64,000 nucleotides of DNA from positions 1 to 64,000 of the forward strand of contig JADNRX010000005.1 of the NCBI GenBank assembly GCA_015501595.1, read 5' to 3'. This document shows, piece by piece, positions 35,918-47,202 of the stretch (its first letter is position 1; every line of letters begins with the position of its first letter). The notes below the pieces were generated by a model. The model was given only the letters and a program-made list of their open reading frames with translations, was not told the DNA's origin and made no database searches. This DNA is from Hymenopellis radicata (lineage: Eukaryota > Basidiomycota > Agaricomycetes > Agaricales > Physalacriaceae). A program made the position numbers and the translations under genes.

Positions 35918-38507
35918 ATGTCTGTCGCTGAAACAGGTGGGTATCGATCTTGACGCTGCTCTACAACGCTGACAACGCGCTTTTAGCCAACTCCGGCGCC
36001 TCTGCGCGTAGGTCGCTCCATTGTGCTCGCTGCCCTCGACTGAACGTGTAATTTCTGCGCAGAACCCAAGGAAGACAAAGCCGCGATGGTGGAAATAAAG
36101 AACAGCAAGCTCGTCTTCAGGCAGAAGCCCATGTCGCTCGATAAGCAGTCAGAGACTCTCCAGGGTGCGCCGTCCTTCCACACCGCGTCATCTCCCTAAT
36201 CTGGTGACAGAAATCGTACAATTCCGCTCTATGCTCCAAGAGCGCGTAGAGAAACAGGAGGGACCTCTGATTGCTATCCCAGAGCAGTACCAGCCCGTAA
36301 TCGCGAAACTAGCCTTCGAAAGGTTCGTGCTCTGCATCACGCGTAGCTTGCATGACTAACAAAGCGAAGTGATAAAACACTTTCGACTCTCTCCAAGAAT
36401 ATTCACCAAGAGCTACTACCTATCCAGGATGGCGACGGGACAGCATCTGATCCTCTTTCCATGGCGGCAGTGGAGGCCGTTATCAAAGCGACTATGACAA
36501 GGAATAACTACGGAATAGATCCAATAGCAGGAACAAAGCTACCTGCTTCCTTCTCTGTCTGGCGCTGGGACCTGAAGGATCCCTACCACGGCTGGCTTCC
36601 TTCCAGCATATGCTCCAAAGCTCAAGCGAGATTAGCGGAGCGTATTGAGGTACGTGCTGGATCAATCGATTCCAAAGCCGGTTCTCATCGTGGATTAGAT
36701 GAAGAGATTGTTGAATGACCTTTTTGCGAAGCTATCAGTTCCCGAGCGCGACGCTATGATTGGCTCGAAAGGCGCGGTTTCCAAACCCCCCTTGAAAAAC
36801 AACACTGTCAACGATCCTCCAATTGTTGGAGAATCGGTAAGTTAATTCCGCCTTTCGGAGTGCGTAGTACTCACATGATGTAGGATCATGTTGACGGCCA
36901 GACTCCGAAGCCAAAGGTTGGGAGACCTAAGAAGGAAAAGGTTCTGGATCCCAAGGTATGTACATAGTGCTCTTACGGCTTTCCCAACTCATTCTCATGT
37001 ACAGGACATTGAGAAAATGGAGAAAAAGGCGGCCAAAGCGGAAAAGGAAAGAAAAGAGAAGGAAGCGCAGAGCAAATCTCGCTCTCTGATGGCCAATTTC
37101 TTTGCTAAAGGGCACCGTTCTACTCCGAGCGAGTCGAAACCAGGAACTTCCTCCGCACAAACCGACTATGAACGGACTTTTAAGCCGTTCGTGACCAAGA
37201 AAGATACAATCATGGCACCGACGAACGTTTTTCGCGAAAAGGCCAAAGTTTCTGCAAGTGGTACAGCCGACGATGTTATAATTGTGGATGATCTGGATGA
37301 AATATCTGTGGCTCCGACTCGCCGCCCAGCCCGTACACGTCCGATCAGCTCTCGCCAATCTAGTGGTCAAGAGTCTGTCCGGGACCTCGTCACCCAGCTT
37401 TCCGAAGCGGAGGTGACTGGCGACACCAATGCCGTCCGCGCTTTGTTAGCCAAACTGTCTGATCGCTCCATCATCCCTGCCAAAGTCTTTATCTTCAAAG
37501 AAGATGCCCGTCCGGGATATTTCGGAACATGGACGCGAACGTCTTCAACTATAAGGCCTCGACGCCCATTCGACAAAGATGTCATACACCTAGATTACGG
37601 GTATGATAGTGGTGAAGAATGGGAGGAAGAGCCCGCGGGGGACGCCGACGATGTTCATGAGGACGAAGACGACGATGGTGACGGTGACGAAGCAGATTCA
37701 GATATGGATAGCTGGCTGGTGGATGACGATGAAGATGAGGGACCTGTTTCACTGGACCAAATGGATCTCGACTTGCCCAATGTCGATCTTCCACGGCCTC
37801 AGAAACGAAAGATAGACGAGTCGGAGAAGAGTCTTTCGAAAAAGCGCAAGGTGGTCGTACCACTGGTACCTTTCGTCAAGGGTCCATTCTGGGAACCAAG
37901 TGTGGGTCAATGCGTTTACGAACCGTTCAATGCCTATCGTATCCGATTGTTCAATGGTAAGGGTGTTCGAATCTACCGCCGTACTCAACAGCTTATTCTC
38001 TGGTAGACACGTCTTTGCCCATTGATCCATTCAATGATGTCGTGGCGCCTGCTCCTTCACGTCGCGCGAAGGCGGAGACGCGACCGAATGAAGCTGTCTT
38101 TGCGGTGCCTCCTGTGCCCATCAAAGCAGACATATCTCAGATGCCGGCCTCATCGTCAGTGGCCAGCACGACTCCAATCTCTGTAACGAAGAGGCCCGCA
38201 CCAGTGGCCAAGACAGTATTCCCCGATACTTACCTCCCGACGCTCATCGACAAGGTGGCATCGCTCCAGACGGGGAATCTGACATTCTTGGTGGAGGCTG
38301 TACATCAGGATCTACGCGTTCACAAGGTCAAGAAGAACGCCATCGAGGCTAAAATCAAGGAAGTTGGAGAAAAGTGCAAGCAAACGAAGACATGGCGGCT
38401 GAAGCCTGATGTACGTCTCTTTCACAATAAATCGATGAATGTGAAGTAATGGTGTTCCACAGTTTATGCCCCTAACACCCTCACCTTCAAGCTCAGTGCA
38501 GGCCTGA
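35918..38507 (+). CDS. RLF2: Chromatin assembly factor 1 large subunit (p150/Cac1)
   Basis: Multi-exon gene starting MSVAET. Early part with KSDKxL-type text (LSTLSKNIHQELLPIQDGDG, MAAVEAVIKATMTRNNYGID); a KER-like charged stretch DIEKMEKKAAKAEKERKEKE followed by RSLMANFFAKGHRS; then the CAF-1 subunit A core: KVFIFKEDARPGYFGTW, RPRRPFDKDVIHLDYGYDSG, EEWEEE, and a long acidic run. A nuclear-localisation-like PQKRKIDESEKSLSKKRK and a C-terminal winged-helix-like region follow. The last intron (38410 on) gives an end FMPLTPSPSSSVQA at 38507. CAF-1 deposits H3-H4 behind forks through PCNA, which the neighbouring RFC gene product loads. Confidence 0.88.
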
Positions 38508-39123
38508 GCTCGAAAGGATGACAAAGATCACTTATTCTCCCAGTTGCACTTGAATATACCATGTTTATAACGATATGAGACGAGCGTGCCAGCGGCCATC
38601 CATGTCCTCATAACGATGAAATGAGTAGCTCGCGTCGTGGTTCAGCTAAAATGGACTCGGAAGTAGATTAATCGACTCGGCGTGTTTGTTTCTTAGTACT
38701 TGAGCCTAGAAGTTGGCTCCCAACTCCTGGGTGTGATAATAGAGCACGAAATGGTCTCTAAAGCAAAATTCTATCTATATATTCGACGCGACTACGCTGG
38801 ACCGATGGAGACTCCTCTTACGACATGCCAGGAGGCGTTGATGCGTCATCCACGACTAGCGTTGGGGTAATGCGCCTTCATTTGGAGAAAGGCAGAGCGT
38901 ATGACGGCCGTAATGGTCAGTAAGACATATAGAGCAATCGCTGTTGAGAGAGGACGAGCGCAGAAAATTTCCTGTACGCGTGATGGGCGTGCGAAGGAAG
39001 GAGGCAACTTGAATCATCAAAGAGACATTTCAATCAAACATGACTGACTCGAACGACATGTAAACTTCCAAAGGTATGAGAACAACTGTATCCTACTTTA
39101 CAGCGGACACTCTCACAACAGGG
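38508..39123. other. Convergent spacer between CAF-1 and SPC24 genes
   Basis: 616 bases with no frame, repeat or RNA gene that I can support; it should carry the two 3' UTRs. Confidence 0.55.
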
Positions 39124-39908
39124 CTATGAAAGAGCGGTAGACCATAACGTCTTGCTTAACTCGTAACCTGTGCTCCGTTTGTCGACATCTACGGAATGGA
39201 CGTCTCCAGATAGTGACGCTAAGAGCAATGAGAAACAGGGAGTGCAATCAAAGCGACAGCTCACCTATCAGGATTTTAGATACGTGCCCGTCTTCGGTCG
39301 TGACTGGGCGGAAGCCCATGCCTTGGAATATCTTTAGACGAAGGCTACAGGGAGCAATCAGCCAGAAAGACATCGAAGAGAGCGTGGGCGTACGCAGTCC
39401 CGTCCAGTTCGCGTTTATGCTCTGCAGCAGGATCGCAGTCCTCGAGGTGCCGCACCTTTTCCTTCAGTGAAGCAAGTTCAGCCTCTCTGCTGGCAACAAG
39501 ATTCTCCACGTCGCTGATAGCTTTCGCGAGTGATAACCGCGAGGTGTCGAATGTGTTCAGAGTTGCTGCGTGCTCCTCTGCAGATAAGACGGCGCGCGGA
39601 CGCGAGGAAGACACTCGTGCCGCATCTAGGATCTTGGAAAGAGCTGGGACAGATACTCAGAATATGCCGGCAGTTAAGATGGCCTGAGAGTCACCTTTTA
39701 GATTTGCGTGCGCGGATTCGAGCTCCTTCTTTCGAGACTCTTTTGCAGACGCAATCATTTCTTTGGCCGCGATCACTGTGAGATAGTCCTCGTCGGGATC
39801 AATCATAGTGGCCATCTCCTTGATGGCCTTGCTGGATATATGAAAGGGTAAGAGTCCCGTATCACGCTGGTACACGACCTACATGGCCTCAGATACGTCA
39901 GTGGACAT
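39124..39908 (-). CDS. SPC24: SPC24 kinetochore protein (Ndc80 complex)
   Basis: Starts MSTDVSEAI and continues, after a 49-base intron, KAIKEMATMIDPDEDYLTVI, then a coiled-coil segment (IASAKESRKKELESAHANLK; LSLAKAISDVENLVASREAE; LASLKEKVRHLEDC). After an intron after ..ELDGTA come LRLKIFQGMGFRPVTTEDGH, VSKILI and SLSGDVHSVDVDK, the globular C-terminal domain, ending LWSTALS. About 190 residues, usual for fungal Spc24, which pairs with Spc25 and binds the Mis12/CENP-T side of the kinetochore. Called from the IDPDED start, coiled coil and C-terminal SKI..GDVHSV pattern. The ATG is 100 bases from the divergent gene at 40009. Confidence 0.8.
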
Positions 39909-40008
39909 GGTTTGAGTTAAAGTTCGCGGTCAGTCACAACACGTGCGCGCGCGAATCGATCGTAACTTGGTTTCGCACAGCCACCAGGGTCTACAATTGA
40001 CCATCATC

Positions 40009-40565
40009 ATGGACTTCCATCCTGTCGACTATAGCGCAGCTATAATACGCCCGCCGTCTCCTACAAGCTCTATTGGGTCTACGCATCCAGTCGATCAAAC
40101 GTCGCCGTCTGACCAGGAGGATGTCTGTTCACAGCCGGAATTCGACTTGAAATGGCAGAAGAAGATTAGATTGGGAGAGCAACGACAAGAGGAGGAGGAT
40201 GCAGAACGCGAGGTACTTCTTGAGCGTCCAAAGACCCCCAATAGCGAGCGAAGTACGTCGGCGACCTTGGATGAACGCTAGACTGACTTGTTCCCACTGT
40301 AGCTTTACTCGAAACCGTGCTGAACAATCTACACAATGCGGTGGATCAGCTGAAGGAGGACGAGGTCTTTGAACGAGCGCTTTTATACGGTTCGCATGCA
40401 GTGATGGACCAGACGCCATCGTCCAACGACGTCGACACCATATTGCAGAGTATGATGCCGCAAAAGAGTAGTATATTTTCCAGACCTCAATCGCACGGCG
40501 AGGATTCAGTGATGGACACGAATGGCAGCCTGTCTACGGCGGGCAGGCGCTTTAAAAGACATTAG
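40009..40565 (+). CDS. Unrecognised small acidic protein
   Basis: Two exons, starting MDFHPVDYSAAIIRPPSP and joining at ..NSER (intron 40252 to about 40302) to TLLETVLNNLHNAVDQLKED. About 170 residues. I see a Ser/Pro-rich head, a charged predicted helix (WQKKIRLGEQRQEEEDAERE), a second amphipathic helix, and a basic tail ending GRRFKRH. No domain recognised; the layout suggests a nuclear or scaffold partner protein. It shares a 100-base divergent promoter with SPC24 that includes CACGTG and a GCGCGCGCGAA stretch. Confidence 0.6.
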
Positions 40566-40701
40566 AATGTATGCAGTTATACCAGGAGTCTGAGCACTGT
40601 ACTATTGAGTAGCTGTCATCATTATTTGTCATTGAGTCTTGTTTGGCTGTGCCCTTGAAATCGCCACTTTGCTTGCAACTTCCAGGGTCCATTGTTCCAT
40701 C

Positions 40702-43700
40702 ATGGAGGTACGCTCTGTCGTGCCCGCCGCCCCGCCGCCTGCTGACCGCCGCCTTACAGGAAATACTCAATTTCGATCCCGAGAAGGAGTTCAATGTGCA
40801 GCTCATGGACAAGGTTGTCATGGCCTTTTACACGGGCGTTGGACAAGAGGTGCGATCCGCCCACGATGGCGTTCGGCGCGCATCTGACTACAATCCACGA
40901 TAGCAACGAATGGCGCAGAACGTCCTGACCCAGTTCCAAGATCATCCAGAGGCATGGACAAGAGTGCCTTCGATTTTGGAGAACTCGGGGTTTCCGCAAT
41001 GCAAAGTCAGTATCCTCAAATCCACCTCCCCAGCCGCATATTCACGTCCTGCATTCTAGTATATCGGACTGCAGATACTGGAGAAAGTCATCAATACACG
41101 CTGGAAGGCGCTCCCCGAAGATCAGCGACAAGGCATGTCCACAGCATTCTATCCTCTTCGCGTCAATGACCTTGTCCAGGTATCAGGAATTTTGTCGTAC
41201 AGGTCAACGTCGCCGCTGCCTCCGATGAAAATCTGGCGCGGAAAGAGAAGACGTACATCAACAAATTGAACCTTGCCCTCGTTCAGGTGTGCTCGGATCA
41301 TATTACTGTCTGCATGTCTCGCTCACACATTGCTACAGATCCTCAAACAAGAATGGCCCCACAATTGGCCAAACTTCATCACTGAACTTGTAGAATCCTC
41401 CAAAACAAATCTCTCTCTCTGCGAAAACAACATGATCATTCTCAAGTTGTTATCAGAGGAAATCTTCGATTTCTCTGCCGAGCAGATGACACAGACCAAA
41501 ATCAAGAATCTGAAGAACCAGATGTGTGGCGAGTTCTCAGAGATCTTTAAACTCTGTTCCGAGGTACTCGAGGCCGCGAACAAGACGTCGCTCATCAAAG
41601 CAACGCTGGAGACCCTGCTCAGGTTTCTCAATTGGATTCCGTTGGGGTATATTTTCGAAACCAAAGTGATCGACCTGCTTTTGACGCGTGTATGTCTCAT
41701 GTTTCTCGTTCGCCACCACTACTCATGACGCGCCACAGTTCTTGCCTACCCCAGAATTCCGCAATGTCACGCTGAAATGTTTGGCCGAAATTGCTGCTCT
41801 TAACGTTGGTCCGGAATACGATCCGAAATTCGTGATCCTCTTCGCTATGGTCATGACTTCCATAAACCGCATGATCCCACCAAACACCAATATCGCCTCG
41901 GCGTACGCCAATGCGGGAGATGCGAGCCAAGAACTCGTCTTGAACCTCTCTCTCTTCCTCGCAAATTTCCTCTCAAATCACGTCCGTGCTATCGAAGGGG
42001 AGGAAAACCGTGATGTGTTACTCAATGCGCACCTATACATGGTCAAGGTGTCGCAGGTAGACGAGCGAGAAATCTTCAAAATTTGTCTGGAGTACTGGAT
42101 CAAGCTTGTCTCGGAGCTCTATGATGAACTGCAGAGCCTTCCCATAGGCGATTCCGGCTTGTTGATGGGGTTGAACTTGGGTGGTGCAAACGGCGTGCTT
42201 GGCGGCATGTCACTACGCAAGAACATCTACAGTGACGTTCTGTCTAACCTCCGATTGGTAGTCGTAGAGAGAATGGTCAAGCCTGAGGAGGTACGCTTCA
42301 TGGTTCCTCTTGACCTTCCTATTTAATCGTTTCTAGGTGCTAATTGTAGAGAACGACGAAGGTGAAATCGTGCGTGAGTTCATGAAGGAGAGTGACACCA
42401 TTGTCCTTTACAAATCAATGCGTGAACTCTTGGTTTACTTAACACATCTGGACGTCCTTGACACGGAGACAATCTTAACCGAGAAGCTAGCCAAGCAGGT
42501 CGACGGTACGGAATGGTCTTGGAATAACCTGAATACCTTGTGCTGGGCCATTGGTTCGATATCTGGTGCTATGAGTGGGTCGGGTTTAATACTTTGGCGG
42601 TCACGATACTGACTTCCGTATCATAGACGAGGAAACGGAGAAGCGTTTCCTGGTGACTGTCATCAAGGACTTGTTGGGTCTTTGCGAAATCAAGCGGGGC
42701 AAGGACAATAAGGCGGTGGTTGCCTCAGATATCATGTACATCGTTGGGCAATATCCTCGGTTCTTGAAGGCGCACTGGAAGTTCCTGAAGACCGTTGTGA
42801 ACAAGCTCTTCGAATTCATGCACGAGGTTCATGAAGGTACTTTTCAAGCTTCTTCAATGCAGTGCTCAGTACTCAACTGTTCACGACAGGTGTGCAGGAC
42901 ATGGCATGCGATACGTTCATCAAGATCGCACAGAAATGTCGACGGCATTTCGTCATGCAGCAGTCCGGAGAAACGGAGCCCTATGTTGATGAAATTTTAC
43001 GCCTTCTACATCGGACAACTGTCGACCTTTCTCCGCAACAAGTCCACACATTCTACGAAGCTGTTGGTTACATGATCTCTGCGCAGCCGAACAAACCACA
43101 GCAGGAGAAGCTCATTGCGAAACTCATGGAGCTCCCTAATAATGCGGTAAGCAAGTCTCTTGGTTGGCGTTCACCTCAGCTCACAGATACCTAAGTGGGA
43201 CTCGTTGATGGCACAAGCTTCGCAAAATATGGACGTGCTCTCCAATATCGAGAACATCAAAATTCTGTCGAACGTCCTCAAAACGAATGTTTCCGCGTGT
43301 ACATCCATCGGAAGCTTTTATTTACCGCAGGTCGGTCGAATCTTCCTGGATATGCTGGGGCTGTATAAGGCTGTCAGCGGAATCATCAGCGAGACTGTGG
43401 CCAAGGAAGGTTCGTCACGGCCATCGAACACGCTGTTCTTAATACATACTAACTTTTCTACAGGAGTGATAGCTACAAAGACCCCAAAAATTCGGCAACT
43501 TCGTACAGTGAAGAAGGAGATACTGAAGCTGATGGAGACCTACATCAGGAAGGCGGAAGACCTGGAGGCTGTCAACAGCAGTTTCATACCACCGCTTCTT
43601 GACGCTATTTTGGGTGATTATACCAGGAATGTACCAGCGGCCCGTGATGCTGAGGTACTCAACGTGATGACAACGATTACCAGTCGTCTTGGAGTATGTT

Positions 43701-44688
43701 CATGATCATCCGTAAAGCTGTCACTCATCTCATCATTCCTCTAGCCCTTACTAACACCGCAAGTTGGAGCTATTCTGGACGCCGTTTTCGAACCAACGTT
43801 AAGCATGATAAACCTTGACTTTTCGGAGTACCCTGAGCACCGGGCGGGTTTCTTCAAACTTCTCCGGACAATCAATATGAACTGCTTCCCTGGTGTGTAA
43901 ATCTTCGAATCAACTGCCTGGTCCCTGACTCAGAGTTCACGTAGCCCTCCTCACGATACCACCGGCTCAATTCAAGCTTTTTATGGACAGTATCAACTGG
44001 GCCATCAAGCACACGATGAGGGACATCTCAGACCTCGGTTTGAGTAGTACGTGTGTTTCCCTTTCTACGGTGCTCTCTCCGCTCAACGTGATTTAGTGTG
44101 CCTGGAACTCGTCAACAACTTTGCGAATGCAACAGATCCAACAGTCTGCACGGCATTCTTCCAGCAGTATTTCTTAACGATCGTCCAAGATACCTTCTTT
44201 GTTCTACTTGACGCCGATCACAAGAGCGGCTTCAAGTTGCAAACCATGCTGTTAGCACGAATGTTCCAACTGGTGGAGCAGAATATCATCACGGCGCCGT
44301 TGTTTGATCCTTCGCAGGCGAACGATCCGAATGCCACGAACGCTCTTGGCCTTCAAGAATATTGTGTAAACCTTCTTCACTCATCCTTCCCGCATACACA
44401 ACCGTATGTCACTCTGGATCATGGACAGACTTACTTACTGACCGCATTTTCAGAGCACAAGTGAAGGCGTTCGTGAAGCAGTTGGGCGCGTATCACAACG
44501 ATATCAATCGATTCAAGGGGGCTCTTCGTGACTTCCTAATAGAATTGAAGGAATTCTCGAACAGTGACAACGCAGAGCTGTTCTTGGAGGAGAAAGAAAA
44601 GAAACTGGAAGAGGAGCGGCAGCTGCACATGCGCATCCCTGGTATGCTAAAGCCGTCACAGCTAGAGGACAAGGACGAGGACATATAA
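40702..44688 (+). CDS. CRM1: Exportin-1 / CRM1, nuclear export receptor
   Basis: About 1,080 residues in many exons. The first coding exon is only ATGGAG (40702-40707), then [24 protein letters not shown] repeats span the protein; strongly conserved blocks are EQLQ-like [124 protein letters not shown], and [20 protein letters not shown]. The C terminus ends [13 protein letters not shown]1 exports NES cargoes with RanGTP through the pore. The Cys of DMACDTF (codon 42907-42909), the residue leptomycin B modifies in fission yeast and human CRM1, is present. I found no frame breaks. Confidence 0.95.
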
Positions 44689-44936
44689 TACTATCGGGCG
44701 GTGCAGTTTCGTTTATTCACTCTATCTACCTTAGTATTGTTTCCATAGGGCGTTCGTAATTCTCCGCTTGGTCCTCTCTGTATGCTCTCGATTCTAACAC
44801 ATGTATATTGGCGGTAGACAGAATTTATGTATATTACTGGATTTTTTTGAAGTTCAACTTGAAGCGGCATCCTATTGACGCTTGTTTACTTGGCCCACCT
44901 TTCGCGTTCCACTCTTTCCTTCCTTCATCGACGCCA

Positions 44937-46986
44937 ATGTTTCAACGAGACCCACGAGCAGGCGCGTTTCTAGGCGGAGACCGTGTTTCTGGTCAGGATA
45001 TACGGGACCAAAATGGTGCGTTTGCGACTATGACAGTCGTCCATTTTCGTTTATAAGACCAATCTACAGTTATTGCTGCCCAGTCAATCGCGAATATCGT
45101 CAAAAGCTCGTTGGGCCCGTTAGGACTTGACAAAATGCTTGTCGATAACATCGGGGTACGATCTATCCTGTTTTCTGGAGCGTACCTTCTTATTCTCCTG
45201 GACACAGGAAGTCACCATATCCAACGACGGCGCGACAATATTATCACTTTTATCTGTTGAGAACCCTGCCGGGCGCATATTTGTGGATCTTTCGCAAAAA
45301 CAGGATAAGGAAGTTGGCGATGGCACGACATCGGTGGTCATAATCGCCGCAGAACTCCTCCGTCGTGCTAATGAGCTCGTCAAAGCAAAAATTCATCCTA
45401 CCACCATTATCACTGGATATCGACTAGCCTGCAAGGAGGCTGTTAAATTCATGACCGACCAGCTCAGTGTGAAGGTGGACGTGCTAGGCAAAGACGCTCT
45501 GATCAATGCTGCGAAGACCAGTATGTCGAGCAAGATCATTGGAAAGTGGGTCGTATAAGCGAGCTTTATACGTTCCCTGTTGACTTGTTATTGCAGCGAT
45601 GATGATCTCTTTGCACCCATGGCTGTCGACGCTATGTTGGCCGTCAAAACGATAAATCTACGCGGGGATATCAAGTACCCTGTCAAGGCGGTAAATGTCC
45701 TGAAAGCCCACGGTCGGAGCGCGCGGGAGTCTCTGTTTGTCCAAGGCTACGCGTTGAACTGCACGGTTGCTAGTCAAGGTACAGTCTACCTTCCTACACG
45801 CAAAGCCTTACTAATTACCTGATATCCAGCTATGAAAAAACGCATTACCAATGCGAAAATTGCTTGCCTCGATATCAATCTGCAGAAAGCCCGAATGCAG
45901 CTCGGTGTCCAGATCTTGGTCGAGGATCCCAATCAGTTAGAAGAGATCCGGAAACGGTAGGGTGTTCTTCTACCATTTCCTCCGGAGACTTGCTGATCTT
46001 TCTTTAGGGAGGCCGAAATCACCCTTGAGCGCATTCGCAAGATATTAGCAGCAGGCGCCAACGTTATTCTTACGACCAAGGGCATTGATGACTTGTGCCT
46101 CAAGGAGTTTGTCGAGGCTGGTGCCATGGCCGTTCGTCGTTGCCGAAAGGAAGACCTGAGACGCATCGCGAAGGCGACAGGTGGCCAACTTGTGTCTAGT
46201 CTTGCTAATCTCGAAGGAGAGGAGACATTTGAAGCCAGCTATCTCGGAACTGCCGAGGAAGTTGTGCAGGAACGAATCTCGGACGATGAACTTATCCTCA
46301 TCAAGGGTACAAAGGTGGTTAATTCTGCGTCTATCGTTCTACGTGGAGCGAACGACTACATGCTTGATGAGATGGAACGGGCGTTACACGACACTCTTTC
46401 GATCATTAAGCGGACATTGGAGAGTGGCTCAGTTGTACCGGGTGGCGGGGCTGTTGAATCTGCGCTGAGCGTTTACCTAGAAACATTTGCGCTTACTTTG
46501 GTAAGCCACAATACCCCCCGTCAGATTTTAGATTCTCACTGCGTTTCTTAGACCTCTCGTGAGCAATTGGCTGTCGGGGAGTTCGCCAGCGCTTTACTGT
46601 CTATACCGAAGACCTTGGCTGTCAATGCCGCGAAAGACTCGACAGAACTTGTCGCGAAACTCCGGTCATACCACAGTGCCGCCCAAAAAGCACCTGTTGG
46701 TGATCCCAAAAAGGTTTTGTTGCGGTATGGACTTGACCTGCTGAATGGCGAAGTACGCGACAATGTCACTGCCGGCGTGCTGGAGCCAACTATGAGCAAG
46801 GTGAAGAGCTTGAAGTCAGCCTACGAAGCTGCTGTCTCGCTTCTTCGGATTGACGACGCCATTCAGTGTATACCGGGTGAGTAGACTGTGTACTGCGTTG
46901 TGTGGTTACTAAACACGATTCTAGAGCAAAAAGGAGAGCCGACCCGCATGGACACTGATCAAGATGAAGAATTGTACCATTCATAG
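44937..46986 (+). CDS. TCP1: T-complex protein 1 subunit alpha (CCT1)
   Basis: Starts [20 protein letters not shown], then [20 protein letters not shown] with [23 protein letters not shown], the ATP-site motif [84 protein letters not shown] and [20 protein letters not shown]. It ends QDEELYHS at 46986. These are the alpha-subunit motifs of the cytosolic CCT/TRiC chaperonin that folds actin and tubulin. Seven or so introns, all phase-consistent. It lies between CRM1 and CDC27, all on the plus strand. Confidence 0.95.
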
Positions 46987-47202
46987 ACAAATATTGTAGC
47001 TCATAATCGAGATTGAAGTGTTTGCTGTACTCCTCAGGCAATTGTTACGTAAAGACGCATCAAATTTTCATTATGATTAAAACGTTTCGAGACGCGGACG
47101 CGGACCACATCAGCGTCACGTGCGCATCTTCGCTCAGACCACACCAACTCAACCCTCAGCTCACTCACGGACAATCGAACAACGCGACGAGCAGTGGCAC
47201 AG

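Noticed and set aside
39300..39410. Frame break in SPC24
   Set aside because: The intron gtacgc...ccctgtag leaves two bases that complete Ala and restore LRLKIF.
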